A DNA stretch of 64,000 nt, from positions 67,476,600 through 67,540,599 of the forward strand of contig NC_083602.1 of assembly GCF_029168945.1 (NCBI RefSeq), written 5' to 3'. Each line of letters opens with the position of its first letter. The first letter of the stretch is position 1. Under the pieces are notes generated by a model. The model saw nothing but the letters and a program-made list of their open reading frames with translations, had not been told where the DNA came from and made no database searches. A program made the position numbers and the translations under genes. Positions 36,689-46,895 of the stretch are shown here, one piece after another. Origin of the DNA: Cannabis sativa. Lineage: Eukaryota > Streptophyta > Magnoliopsida > Rosales > Cannabaceae.

Positions 36689-36784
36689 TTATTTTTTTAG
36701 CCCAAAGTATGTGTAGAAACAAAGAATAACAGGTAAACGCTCAAAAAAGATAAACTAGGATAAAAAAACTAAAAATACATCAAT

Positions 36785-37778
36785 GATAATGTCAAGCTAT
36801 ATCTAATATAGATTTTAATGTGGTTCATCATTTGGATAATAGAAATGGAGGACAACCTATATCTAATATAGAACTGGAGGATTCTAATAAGTGACTTTCC
36901 CTTGCTTTAGAGGATCTTTTGAATAGTATTGGCTCTCACTTTACCTACACTAATAATTAAGGTTGTCAAGCTCATATCTACTCTAGTGTAGACCATATTT
37001 TCAAATATGATGCTTGGCTAGATGATTTTCCCAACTGTTCTTCTATATTTTAGTAAAAAACAAAATCGAACCATTGCTCTTGCTTGGTTAAGTCTTCTGT
37101 TCTAAATAAAGTTAGAGTTAAGCTTTTTAAATTTTATTATTTTTGGACTAAGCATAAGAGTTTTAAGAAAACTTTGATGGATATTTGGGTAAAGCAAATA
37201 GTCAGCATAGGTCTGAAATCTCTTTACCTAAAATTGATAAGACTTAAACATGCTTTGAAGAGTTTTTAAAGGCATACAATTAGAGATATTGGGATTTAGC
37301 TCCTCAAAGCTAAGGAAGATTGTCAAGAGGCTAAGTAGAATGCTCAAGCTCACCCTAAAGATGATGTTTTTTGGGAGGCAAAAACTATGGTTGTTTTTTA
37401 TTACAATACCCAAACTAAGATGTATCATAGCTTTGTTCATCTGATGAGTAAAATAACTTGGTTAAAAAAGGGTGATGATAATACCTCTTATTTTCATGTT
37501 TGGCTCAAAAAAAGAAGAAAGGAGAATACAATCAACAGTTTTGTTAATGAGCAAGGGAATGTAATGGATGATTATTCTAAGGTAGTCTCTAATTTTTTAG
37601 GACACTTCAAAAGTTTAATGGAGAGCAAAAATTTTGTCACAACTAGGATTAATGATAAGAGCCTTGGATCGGATGGTTTCGACTCAATTTTTCTTCAAAG
37701 AGATTTGGCTTGAAATTGGTGAGGAGGCTTATAAGATGCCCTAAACTTTTTTGAAATTGCTAAGATTCGTGTGGAACT
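36785..37778 (+). pseudogene. Decayed LINE ORF2, 5' part (endonuclease to start of RT)
   Basis: Frame-hopping fragments resemble a LINE endonuclease (LNSIGSHFTYTN and VDHIFKYDAWLDD, about 36920-37030), the linker (WLKKGDDNTSYFH at about 37460) and the start of reverse transcriptase (SDGFDS at about 37670). Several stops are present. The copy continues at 48032 after the Copia insertion, and the reading resumes without loss across the target duplication. Confidence 0.75.
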
Positions 37779-38240
37779 TGTAAAGTCCTTTTTTGGCAAG
37801 TTAGGTGACAAAATAATTTTTCCTTTTTATGGTAAGATTGCTATGCATTCATTTTCGAAATCTTACCTCTTTTATTCGGTTATTAGTTGCCATTTTCCTT
37901 GTTTGGAAAGTTGCACTTTCAGCTGAACTTTCCTTTGTTGAAAACTACTCAAAAGAGAAGAAACTCTATTTTGGAAAGTTGTCTTTTTTAGGGAAACTTT
38001 GTTTATTGCCTTTTCCTTATTGATTTCGATTGTATCTTGATACAATCAGAATATCTAATCTGTTTTTGGCAGGAATCAAGCATTGAAAGAAGATCGGTCC
38101 CGATTTTAGTAAGTTTCCCGTTTCTGGGCAGATCTGCTTCGTCAGCAACCGAATCTGATGTAGCAGATCATGTTTCTTTTGGAAAGTTTTTGTACAGCTG
38201 CTAATTCGAACTTGTGGTTGCCTCTTTGGTTTCTATGATC

Positions 38241-38249
38241 TATAAATAG
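38241..38249 (+). promoter_or_regulatory. TATA box of the Copia LTR
   Basis: TATAAATAG within the LTR, preserved in the 3' LTR at 47358-47366. Transcription would start about 30 bases downstream, near 38270, so the tandem hairpins lie in the RNA leader. Confidence 0.7.
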
Positions 38250-38435
38250 AGCCTAGAGAGCAACCATTCGAATTTACCTCTTCCATTATTCATTTTTTGC
38301 ATTTATCATTTGTGAGAAGAGAGTGTTTCTTTGTTTTGTGAGAGCCTAGTTGTTCACCTAGGTTCTAGTTGTTCTATTTCTGTTCTTACTCTATCCTAGA
38401 GGTTGTGAAGAACTACTTGACTGAACAAGAGATTG

Positions 38436-38535
38436 GTCTTCGGGAGAAGACTTGATAAAGCCTTACTTCGGGAGGAAGTAAGCACTTGGTCTTCGGGAGA
38501 AGACTTGCTAAAGTCTTACTTCGGGAGGAAGTAAG
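38436..38535 (+). repeat. 53-bp tandem repeat carrying four hairpins in the Copia leader
   Basis: Two copies at a period of 53 bases. Each has a GTCTTC/GAAGAC hairpin with loop GGGA (38436-38451, 38489-38504) and a CTTACTTC/GAAGTAAG hairpin with loop GGGAG (38462-38482, 38515-38535). All four are perfect here. The same array is at 47553-47652 in the other LTR. Confidence 0.9.
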
Positions 38536-38911
38536 CACTCACACTTCAAAGACGAAGGGAGTTCGGGCTTGAAGGTGTTTCAAGAAGTCAGATTCATAAA
38601 GTGGATTACAAAGGATTGCGGCAATACTTTAGAGGGAGTCTAAACTTGTTTAAGTCAATTGTCTTTGTAATTTTGATACTTTATTAATTGATTTCATTCT
38701 CTGGGCGTGGCCCCGTGGACTAGGAGTGTTCGTGAGAACACTGATACCACGTATAAATCTCTTGTGTCAAGTTATTTACTTTTCTGCAAATATTTTATAT
38801 TCTCGCTGTTCGGTTTTGCTTCGTAGCGAATTACTTTCTTCCGCCGCAAACGCTTACAGTTTTATATTTTCTTATATACAATCGACATTTGCAAAAACAC
38901 AGTTTTTCAAT

Positions 38912-38923
38912 TGGTATCAGAGC
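38912..38923 (+). other. Primer-binding site of the Copia element
   Basis: TGGTATCAGAGC, complementary to the 3' end of initiator tRNA-Met, two bases after the LTR. Confidence 0.92.
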
Positions 38924-38967
38924 GGGACACTAAACTCTTAGTGTGGTCCTATAACGTTTTTGTTAGA

Positions 38968-41900
38968 ATGTCATTTTTTGCAGAAGGAAGTTCTATTTCT
39001 AGACCACCGTTGCTTAATGACTCTAACTATCCTTATTGGAAAGTTAGAATGAGAGCCTTCATCAAATCTCAAGATGAGAAGGCGTGGAGAATGGTTCTAT
39101 CAGGTTGGTCTCCTCCAGTTGAGACAGATACTTCAGGTAATACTATAATAAAATCTGAACTGGAATGGTCTATTGAAGATGATAAACTATCTGCCTACAA
39201 TAGCAAAGCCTTGCATGCTATCTTTAATGGTGTAGGTGAGGGTTTCATTAAACTTATATCATCTTGTGTTTCTGCTAAGGAAGCTTGGGAAATACTTCAA
39301 ACTCAGTTTGAAGGAACTTCTGATGTGAAAAGATCTAGATTTATCATGCTTCAAACTAAATTTGATGAGCTTAGAATGTCTGATAATGAAACTTTAACTG
39401 AATTCTATGAAAAATTATCTGACATTGCTAATGAATATTTTGCTCTTGGAGAAAAGCTTGATGATTCGGTTCTTGTGAGGAAAATTGTTAGAGTTCTTCC
39501 AGAAAGGTTTGATACTAAACTTTTGGCAATGGAGGAAGCTAAAGATTTTAGCACTATGAAAGTGGAAGAATTGATGGGTTCCTTACGTACTTTTGAATTA
39601 AATCAACAGATTAAACAAAAGGACAAACCAAAATCCATTGCTGATAAAGGTAAAAGTATTGCTTTGAAAGTTGCTGATAATGAAAATTCTGATAGTGAAT
39701 GTGATGATGAGATTGCTTTATTAACTAAGAATTTTCAGAAATATATGAAAAAGATGGGAAATAAAAAGAATATTTCGAAAGGTTCAAAAGGTAATATGTT
39801 CATTAAACCATCTGTCTCTAACAAAAAGGGAATTCAGTGCAGGGAATGTGAAGGTTTTGGGCATATTCAAGCTGAGTGTGCAAACACTTTGAAAAAGAAT
39901 AAGAAAAGTTTCAATGTCACTTGGAGTGATGATGAAACCGAAAGTGATGAAGATATTACTGAAAATGTTGCCCTAACCTCTGTTATGACTAATGTGTTGT
40001 GTGATTCACAGGTGAAAGATAAATTGGTATGTCTCAATAATACCACCAAACAAGAGGAATCAGATTCAGATGAGTCTGAAATCTGTGAAGAATCTCTTGC
40101 TGAATCATACAAAGTCATGTATGAAAAATGGATTCAGGTTGCTTCTGAAAATAGAGAGTTGAATAAATTGAATAAAAAATTGTCTCATCAGATTGAATTG
40201 TGCAATTTGAAAATAAAAGAATATGAGACAAGTTTTTGTGATAAAGATGAAAAAATCTCTCTATTGAAGAAGGAACTTGAAAACTTTAAGAAAAATGTTC
40301 AAATGCTTAATCCTGGATCTTCTATTTTTGAAAAAGCTCAGAATGCAGGTCAGAGAGGTTTCGCAGGCCTTGGTTCTAATGGAATGGAAAGTTCTGGAGT
40401 CACGAAGTTTGTAAAATCTAGTGTTCCAACGAATCACCTTGAGGCTACAAACTCTGCCGTAACAGTTTCACAGCCTGTGGCAGCAATAACAGCTTCTGAT
40501 GCTGTAAAATCTCCAGGATTTTCAAAAAGGGTAAGATCTCAGGTAAAAAGATTTGTTCCTATTTGTCATTTTTGTGGTAGAAAAGGTCATATCAGACCTA
40601 AATGTTTCACATTGAATAATCTGTTTAAAACAAATTATTTTGATAATTTGAAAAAATTTCAAAAGAAACATAAAGGTTTGAAACAAATATGGGTGAAAAA
40701 GAAGTGTCTAGCTGGTTTTTCTGATAAAACTGCTGCATCTCAAATGTGGTATTTTGACAGTGGTTGCTCTAGACATATGACAGGTGACAAGGATTTCTTG
40801 ACTAACATTCGGCCTATGCAATGTGGAGAAGTCACTTTTGGTAATGGCTTATCTGGAAAAGTTGTTGGTATGGGAACTCTAAATTTTGAAGGGTTACCTA
40901 GACTGAAAAATGTGATGTTAGTTGAAGGACTGAGGGCTAATTTACTTAGCATCAGTCAAATCTGTGATCAAGGGTTTACTGTTTCTTTTGATAGTGATCA
41001 TTGTTATGTTCTAAATGATGACAATGAATGTATCTTGCAAGGATTTCGATCCAATGATAACTGTTACACTCTAACCCCTGTGTTTACTTGTCACTCAGCT
41101 ATCAACAACACCACAGATCTGTGGCATGCCAAGCTTGGGCATATTAATTTTAAAAACCTGAAAAAATTGTCAAATGCAGGTATTGTTCGAGGTCTCCCCA
41201 AGCTTGGTAAGGAAAGTGAAGGTAAGTGTGAACCATGTCAACTTGGAAAGCAATTAAAAATCACTCACAAGCCTGTGTCTGATATCAATACCTCAAAGGT
41301 ATTGGAATTGCTTCACATGGATCTTATGCGTCCAATCCAAGTTGAAAGTTTGAATGGTAAACAATATATCTTTGTATGTGTTGATGATTTCTCTCGTTTT
41401 ACTTGGGTAGATTTCTTAAGAGAAAAATCTGACACTTTTGATGCCTTTAAAACTCTTTGTCTGAGATTAAGAGTTGAGAAAGGTTGTAATATTGGGAAAA
41501 TTGTTCGAATTCGAAGTGATCATGGTAAGGAGTTTGAAAATTCTGTGTATGATGATTTTTGCAAGTCTACAGGTATAACTCATGAATTTTCAGCTCCCAA
41601 AACTCCTCAACAAAATGGAGTTGTTGAGAGGAAGAATCTAACATTACAGGAAATGGCAAGAGTGATGTTAAATAGCAAGAAATTGACAAAGCGCTTATGG
41701 GCTGAAGCTATTAACACAGCTTGCTACATAATAAACAGAGTGTTTATTCGTCCAGGTACCTCAAAAACATCTTATGAAATCTGGAAAGGTAAACGCCCCA
41801 ATGTAAGTCATTTTCATGTTTTTGGATGTGTGTGTTATGTTTATAGAGATCGTGAGCATATTGGTAAATTTGATGCTAAAAGTGATGTTGGTGTATTTAT

Positions 41901-43838
41901 TGGATATTCCTTAAACAGTAGAGCTTATCGTGTTTATAACATGAGAACTCAAACTGTTTTGGAATCAGCTAATGTGGTTGTTGATGATTTTAGAGATTTT
42001 TCAGAATTTTCCACAAAAGCCAAGATAGATAGTCTCATGGATTCTCCTCCAAGAGTTGTAACAACAGATTCTGATGCAGCAGAACCCATTGCTGATGCTG
42101 CAAATGACGAATCTGCTGCTGCAACTGAAACTGGAGAACCAGAACCGTCTATCTTGACTCATCCAAACATCATCACTGACTCTATTCAGAAAGAACCAAG
42201 CACCAGAGTCAAACTGAATCATCCAAAAGATCTCATCCTTGGAAATCCTGAAGAAAGCATGGTAACTCGCAGAAGGTATATTAATTTAATCAGCTTTCTT
42301 TGCTTTGTTTCTCAATATGAACCGAAAAATGTGAAGGAAGCCATGACCTTTGAGGAATGGCTCAATGCAATGCAAGAGGAACTCAACCAATTTGTTCGCA
42401 ACAAGGTATGGATTTTGGTCCGAAGACCAAAAGGTATAAATGTTATTGGAACAAAGTGGTTGTTTAAAAATAAAAGTGATGAGTTCGGTACAATTGTAAG
42501 AAACAAGGCTCGTTTGGTGGCACAAGGGTACACTCAGGTAGAAGGTATTGATTTTGATGAAACTTTTGCTCCTGTTGCAAGATTAGAATCAATACGTTTA
42601 CTTTTATGTATTGCTTGTATTCTCAATATTAAATTGTTTCAAATGGATGTGAAATCTGCCTTCCTAAATGGTATTTTGAATGAGGAAGTTTATGTTGAGC
42701 AACCAAAAGGATTCGAAGATCCTCAATTTCCAGACCATGTATACAAACTTGAAAAAGCTTTGTATGGTCTGAAACAAGCTCCTCGAGCTTGGTATGAAAG
42801 GTTGACTCAATTTTTACTTTCTCATGGCTATCACAGAGGTAGTGTGGATAAAACTCTTTTCATCAAACATATAAAATCTGATTTTATCATTGCTCAAATT
42901 TATGTTGATGATATAGTTTTTGGTTCTACATCTAACCATGAAGTGCAGGTATTTGTTGATCAAATGAAAAGTGAATTTGAAATGAGCATGGTTGGTGAGC
43001 TTAATTTCTTTCTGGGTCTTCAAGTGAGACAAATGGAAGGAGGTACATTTGTATCTCAAAGCAAGTATGCGAAGAACCTTGTCAAGAAATTTGGCCTTGA
43101 ATCGGCTAAGCAGGTAAGTACTCCTATGAGCACCACACTGAAATTAACAAAAGATGAGAATGGAGTAAAGGTAGACACTACACTCTATCGTAGCATGATT
43201 GGAAGTCTTTTGTATTTAACTGCTAGTCGTCCTGATATATGTTACAGTGTGGGAGTGTGTGCTAGATATCAAAGTAATCCTATGGAATCTCATGTATCAG
43301 CTGTAAAAAGGATTATTAGATATGTTAATAACACTCCTGATTATGGAATTTGGTACTCGAAAGATACCAATTCAAATCTTGCTTGTTTTAGTGATGCAGA
43401 TTGGGCAGGAAATGCTGATGATCGAAAGAGCACAAGTGGAGGGTGCTTCTTTCTTGGGAATAATCTAGTATCTTGGCATAGCAAGAAACAGAATTCCATC
43501 TCCTTATCCACCGAAGCCGAGTACATAGGCTACTTGGCTGTTGCACTCAACTATTGTGGTTGAAACAAATGTTGATTGATTATGGGTTTGATTTGGGTGT
43601 TTTGACTATTTTTTGTGACAATACTAGTGCCATAAATATTTCCAAAAATCCTGTTCAACACTCTAGAACAAAGCACATTGATATAAGACACCACTTTATT
43701 AAGGAACTTGTTGAAAATAAATCATTGAAATTAGAATATGTTGATACTGAAAAACAATTAGCTGATATTTTCACAAAGGCCCTAGATGCAAGTCGCTTTG
43801 ACTCCCTTAGAAAGTCTTTGGGAGTTTGCATTGTTTAA
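38968..43838 (+). pseudogene. Copia gag-pol polyprotein with one frameshift near the end
   Basis: The ATG at 38968 (MSFFAEGSS) is the first after the PBS; the open frame upstream of it has no ATG. The frame stays open to 43563 (1531 aa). Gag occupies about residues 1-560 with two CCHC knuckles, at Cys291 (CRECEGFGHIQAEC) and Cys533 (CHFCGRKGHIRPKC), and a coiled-coil between them. Protease DSGCSRHMTG is at 597. The integrase HHCC region is near 718-755 and its DDE core about 780-890. Reverse transcriptase has YVDD at 1312-1315. RNase H DADW is near 1476. The frame shifts at about 43530 within RNase H and continues at 43554-43838. The product would package, copy and integrate the element RNA. 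The single lesion probably abolishes full-length RNase H. Confidence 0.92.
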
Positions 43839-45009
43839 TTTTATCTGTTCATCATTCGTGTACAATAGTGTTGTGTGATTCTTCTCTAGCTCTTAATCTT
43901 CTATCATTGTATTTTGACAAATCATGTTTATGCTTTTGGAATATAATTAGTTAGGATCTCAGTCTGATCATACTTTGTGATGTTGTGTTAAAAGATTCAT
44001 GCTACTCTTTATTTGTGTCTGGGATTAAATAATGTTCTTATACAGAGTTGAGCAATTTTTGTTTCATTCTTGTCAGGCCCCTTGCTGGAATAGAGCTACC
44101 CATACTGAAGTGTGAAAGCCATCTGATGAGTAAGCTGGAACATTGTAATTAGCAACTATGATGAGGATGCACTACCATAGAAAAGGGCTACCTTCAGTAT
44201 GGTGTGAAAGCATCCAGTTGTGGGATCAATTTGAAAAAGGCGAAAATGAAAAATCTTGCCAAGGACAATGATCCTATTTTCACTGCACACACTTATGTTT
44301 GACAAGTGTGTTCAACTCTGTAAGTCTCCTCTATTAAAATTAAATTAATAATCCTGGTTCACAATGTTCAGTAACATGCATATCTTTTTCCTCAACATCA
44401 ATTAAGTATGATCATTTCATGAGATTCTAATTAGTTATTTTTCTTAAAAGCATAACATGTATTCTACTTTGTCAATTATCAATGATATTAGATTTCTCTG
44501 CTTGATTCGAATCACATATACTCTTTGTACACATTATATTTTATTTTCAGTTTTAATTTTAAGAAAAAAAAATAAAAAAAAAGGAGGGAGGCGTGTGACT
44601 TGCTTCATGGTTTAAGGAAAATCTTGTGCATAAATGGTAAGTATCAACATTCATTCTTTCTTTGATTTATTGTGATATTTTTCCAAGTAAAGATTAATCT
44701 TTATATGGTAATGTGTCTTTATTCTTGAAAGATTGCTTTATTTTTGGAAAAATTTGTTGGCATTTCTAGTTTCCTTTTATTTTTTTAAAAAAAAAAATGG
44801 GAAAAGGGAAAGGAGTTGAGAAGTGGGCGGTTTCCTCTTTTGGTTCATGGGCTGGCGGTTACCATTTGAATTTTCAAAATTGGTTTCCTTTTTCTTGTTT
44901 TGATTCCAAGGTTATATAAACCAAATTTTGTCACTTATTTCTCCACCTACCCGAACCTTGTTTCTTGTTTCTTTGTCAGACACTATTCATCTTCTCTTTC
45001 AGTTTCAAA
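43839..45009 (+). promoter_or_regulatory. Spacer between pol and the extra ORF, with candidate promoter and splice sites
   Basis: No coding sequence. It contains an inverted pair CATACTGAAG (44101-44110) and CTTCAGTATG (44192-44201), each followed by TGTGAAAGC, and an A-rich purine tract ending GGAGGGAGG (44563-44590). A strong donor-like GTAAGT sits at 44637, TATATAAA near 44913-44920, and pyrimidine-rich acceptors end at 44979 and 45002. These could give the downstream ORF its own promoter or a spliced mRNA. This is motif-based inference. Confidence 0.5.
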
Positions 45010-46569
45010 ATGGTGAGAACCAAGAATCTAGGGCACTCTAAAAAATTAGAAGAAACCGTTCCAACTCCTTCTAGTGCTCCCCCTGCTGCCTCAGTTCCTC
45101 CTCCTGCTGTTGCAAAGCCTGGAGATTCATCGCTTCCCCAGCGTGAATCTCAAGCCGTGAAGCCAAAACGTCCACCCAAGCAAGTTGCTCGCAAATCGGT
45201 AAGGCCCTATCGCACCTGGACTTCCTCATCTGAATCCTCTAAGGAATCTCCTCCTCCATTGGCTGTTCCTCCTCCTGCTGCATCAATGGCTGGCACCACT
45301 CCAACAGGTCCTTCAACTCGAACTCGAGCCCAGCAAGCCTCGGCTGAGAAAGAACTTCAGGCCTCTAAATCTCGAGAGAAGACTGTTCCTCCAGCCAAGA
45401 AGAAACTCAAGACTACTCCTCCCTCGGCTTCCTCGAGTTCCAGTTCAGAAGAAGAGGATCCAATGGAAGTCTCTTCAGACAAATCAGTCTCTCTGCATAC
45501 TGAGAAGGACAGTGAGGACACAGAACTCGAGCCAGAGCCTCCTCTCTCAAAAACTGCTTCTGCAGCAAAGGCGTCTGCTGCTGCCAAAGACAAGCAGCCC
45601 ATGGAAGATCCTCCATCTGGTAATATCCCTTCCTCTATCTCTGGTTGCCCAACTTTTTACTATCTAGACAATGAGCGTGACTGGAATCTCTATGCAACTC
45701 GTAAGTTTGAAAGTGAGAGGAATTATGATTTGCATGCCCATCGTGTTTATGGTATTGTAAAGTTCATTCAATTTCATCAATGGGAAAACACTCTTACTGG
45801 TTTCATTGGATTCATTGCTAACATTATTAAAGAGTTTTATGCTAATCTTACTGATGATTTCCTTGATGAGAACTCTAGACTGTATAGGAGAGTTTATGTT
45901 AGGGGTCACTGGTTCTCTTTTTCTGAAAAGGACATTGCTCAGGCTCTGCAATTGCCTGAGAATGTATCTAATGCTGTGATGTCCATGGATCGTGACTTGA
46001 TGCACTCTGAACTCACTGGTGCTCGTTCAGAATTGAAACCAGGGGAGAGTCTTCGAATTACTCACCTCACTTTTGCTCATGCTTCCCTTATGCGGTTTGC
46101 ACTAAGCAATTGGGTTCCAAATTCGAACAAGACCGTGGTGTCTCAAGAAGTGGCTACACTCCTATACCGCATCACCTCTGGAACTTCCATTGATCTAGCC
46201 TCTCATATTCTCAACCAGATTGTCTCCTTTCGAAGAGGTAAAAAGCCAACCTTCAAACTTGTATTTCCAAATCTAATCTATAAGGTTTTATCCTCTCAGA
46301 AGAATGTGGCCCAAGCACATGAAACACTTGAGCCTCCCATCACTGGCCCTACATTCCAACCTTCTGAATATTTTGATGGTGTGTTCCAAAAACGGCCAAA
46401 GGCTGGTGCTGCTGCTTCTGCTGGTGCAAGTTCAGGCTCTGCTGCTGCAGAACTCCTGGAAGTCAAGTCTGAACTTCAGAATGTGTATACACGTCTTGAA
46501 GCAATGGCTGATGTCCAGCATGACATGTCCAGGCAACTGTCCACTTTGATTAAACTTTACAAAGCTTAA
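45010..46569 (+). CDS. Extra ORF of the Copia element (519 aa), plant-transposon-protein-like domain
   Basis: It starts at the ATG of MVRTKNLGHSKK; the frame upstream has no ATG. Residues 1-205 are Pro/Ser/Ala/Glu-rich and disordered with basic patches. Residues about 210-430 form a folded-looking domain (EFYANLTDDF, VYVRGHWFSFSEKDIAQAL, then LTFAHASLMRFALSNW). It recalls the putative plant transposon protein domain found in many plant retroelement-derived proteins. The last 50 residues look like a coiled coil (ELLEVKSELQNVYTRLEAM). In Sireviruses an ORF here is often called env-like, but I see neither a signal peptide nor a membrane segment, so that label is not supported. It is intact, unlike pol. 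Function unknown. Confidence 0.8.
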   Translation: MVRTKNLGHSKKLEETVPTPSSAPPAASVPPPAVAKPGDSSLPQRESQAVKPKRPPKQVARKSVRPYRTWTSSSESSKESPPPLAVPPPAASMAGTTPTGPSTRTRAQQASAEKELQASKSREKTVPPAKKKLKTTPPSASSSSSSEEEDPMEVSSDKSVSLHTEKDSEDTELEPEPPLSKTASAAKASAAAKDKQPMEDPPSGNIPSSISGCPTFYYLDNERDWNLYATRKFESERNYDLHAHRVYGIVKFIQFHQWENTLTGFIGFIANIIKEFYANLTDDFLDENSRLYRRVYVRGHWFSFSEKDIAQALQLPENVSNAVMSMDRDLMHSELTGARSELKPGESLRITHLTFAHASLMRFALSNWVPNSNKTVVSQEVATLLYRITSGTSIDLASHILNQIVSFRRGKKPTFKLVFPNLIYKVLSSQKNVAQAHETLEPPITGPTFQPSEYFDGVFQKRPKAGAAASAGASSGSAAAELLEVKSELQNVYTRLEAMADVQHDMSRQLSTLIKLYKA

Positions 46570-46642
46570 AGTGTTTTAGTTTGTTTCTTTTTCCTTTGCT
46601 TTTTGTTCTTTGTTCTTTGTTTACTTTGGCACTCCGATAAAC

Positions 46643-46894
46643 AAAAAGGGGGAGAGATTATTTTTTGGTTTGTTGCCCAACTCTGGACCCTCTTTTTCAG
46701 GGGGAGTTGTGGTTTGTTAGTACTTGTGAACTTAATGTTTCTTAATATTTAAAGTTAGCATGGTCTTTGTTTTTATTGTGATATTCGATTGTGTTACTCA
46801 GGGGGAGTAGTATCTTTTGCTCTTGCTAACTTTGCATTGCAGGTACTTTATGGTAAAAAATTATTTTGTTCATCTAAAGTGCCAAAGGGGGAGA
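46643..46894 (+). other. Polypurine tract plus three upstream copies
   Basis: AAAGGGGGAGA at 46884-46894 adjoins the 3' LTR and is the functional tract by position. Similar tracts occur at 46643-46656 (AAAAAGGGGGAGAG), 46698-46706 (CAGGGGGAG) and 46797-46807 (CTCAGGGGGAG). Repeated polypurine tracts are a recognised Sirevirus trait. Confidence 0.8.
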
Positions 46895-46895
46895 T

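Larger units (their letters stand above)
30301..36777. repeat. Unit B of the tandem duplication, split by a Helitron and a MULE-like element
   Basis: Unit B sequence is found at 30301-30943, resumes at 33334-33428 and again at 36689-36777. Compared with unit A, the two interruptions are clean insertions (30944-33333 and 33429-36688). Unit A acts as the empty-site reference for both. Confidence 0.65.
37779..38909 (+). repeat. 5' LTR of the Copia element
   Basis: 1131 bp, TG...CA. It contains a TATA box (TATAAATAG, 38241-38249), tandem hairpins (38436-38535) and a conserved-looking GGCCCCGTGGACTAGGAG block near 38708-38725. It is nearly identical to 46896-48026 except for a cluster of changes at about 38810-38905. 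Confidence 0.95.

Noticed and set aside
38911..38967. Start of the Copia polyprotein at the PBS
   Set aside because: The open frame there has no ATG until 38968. The PBS itself is not translated.
45010..46569. Envelope gene in the Copia element
   Set aside because: No signal peptide, transmembrane helix or furin-like site is visible. Position alone is not enough.
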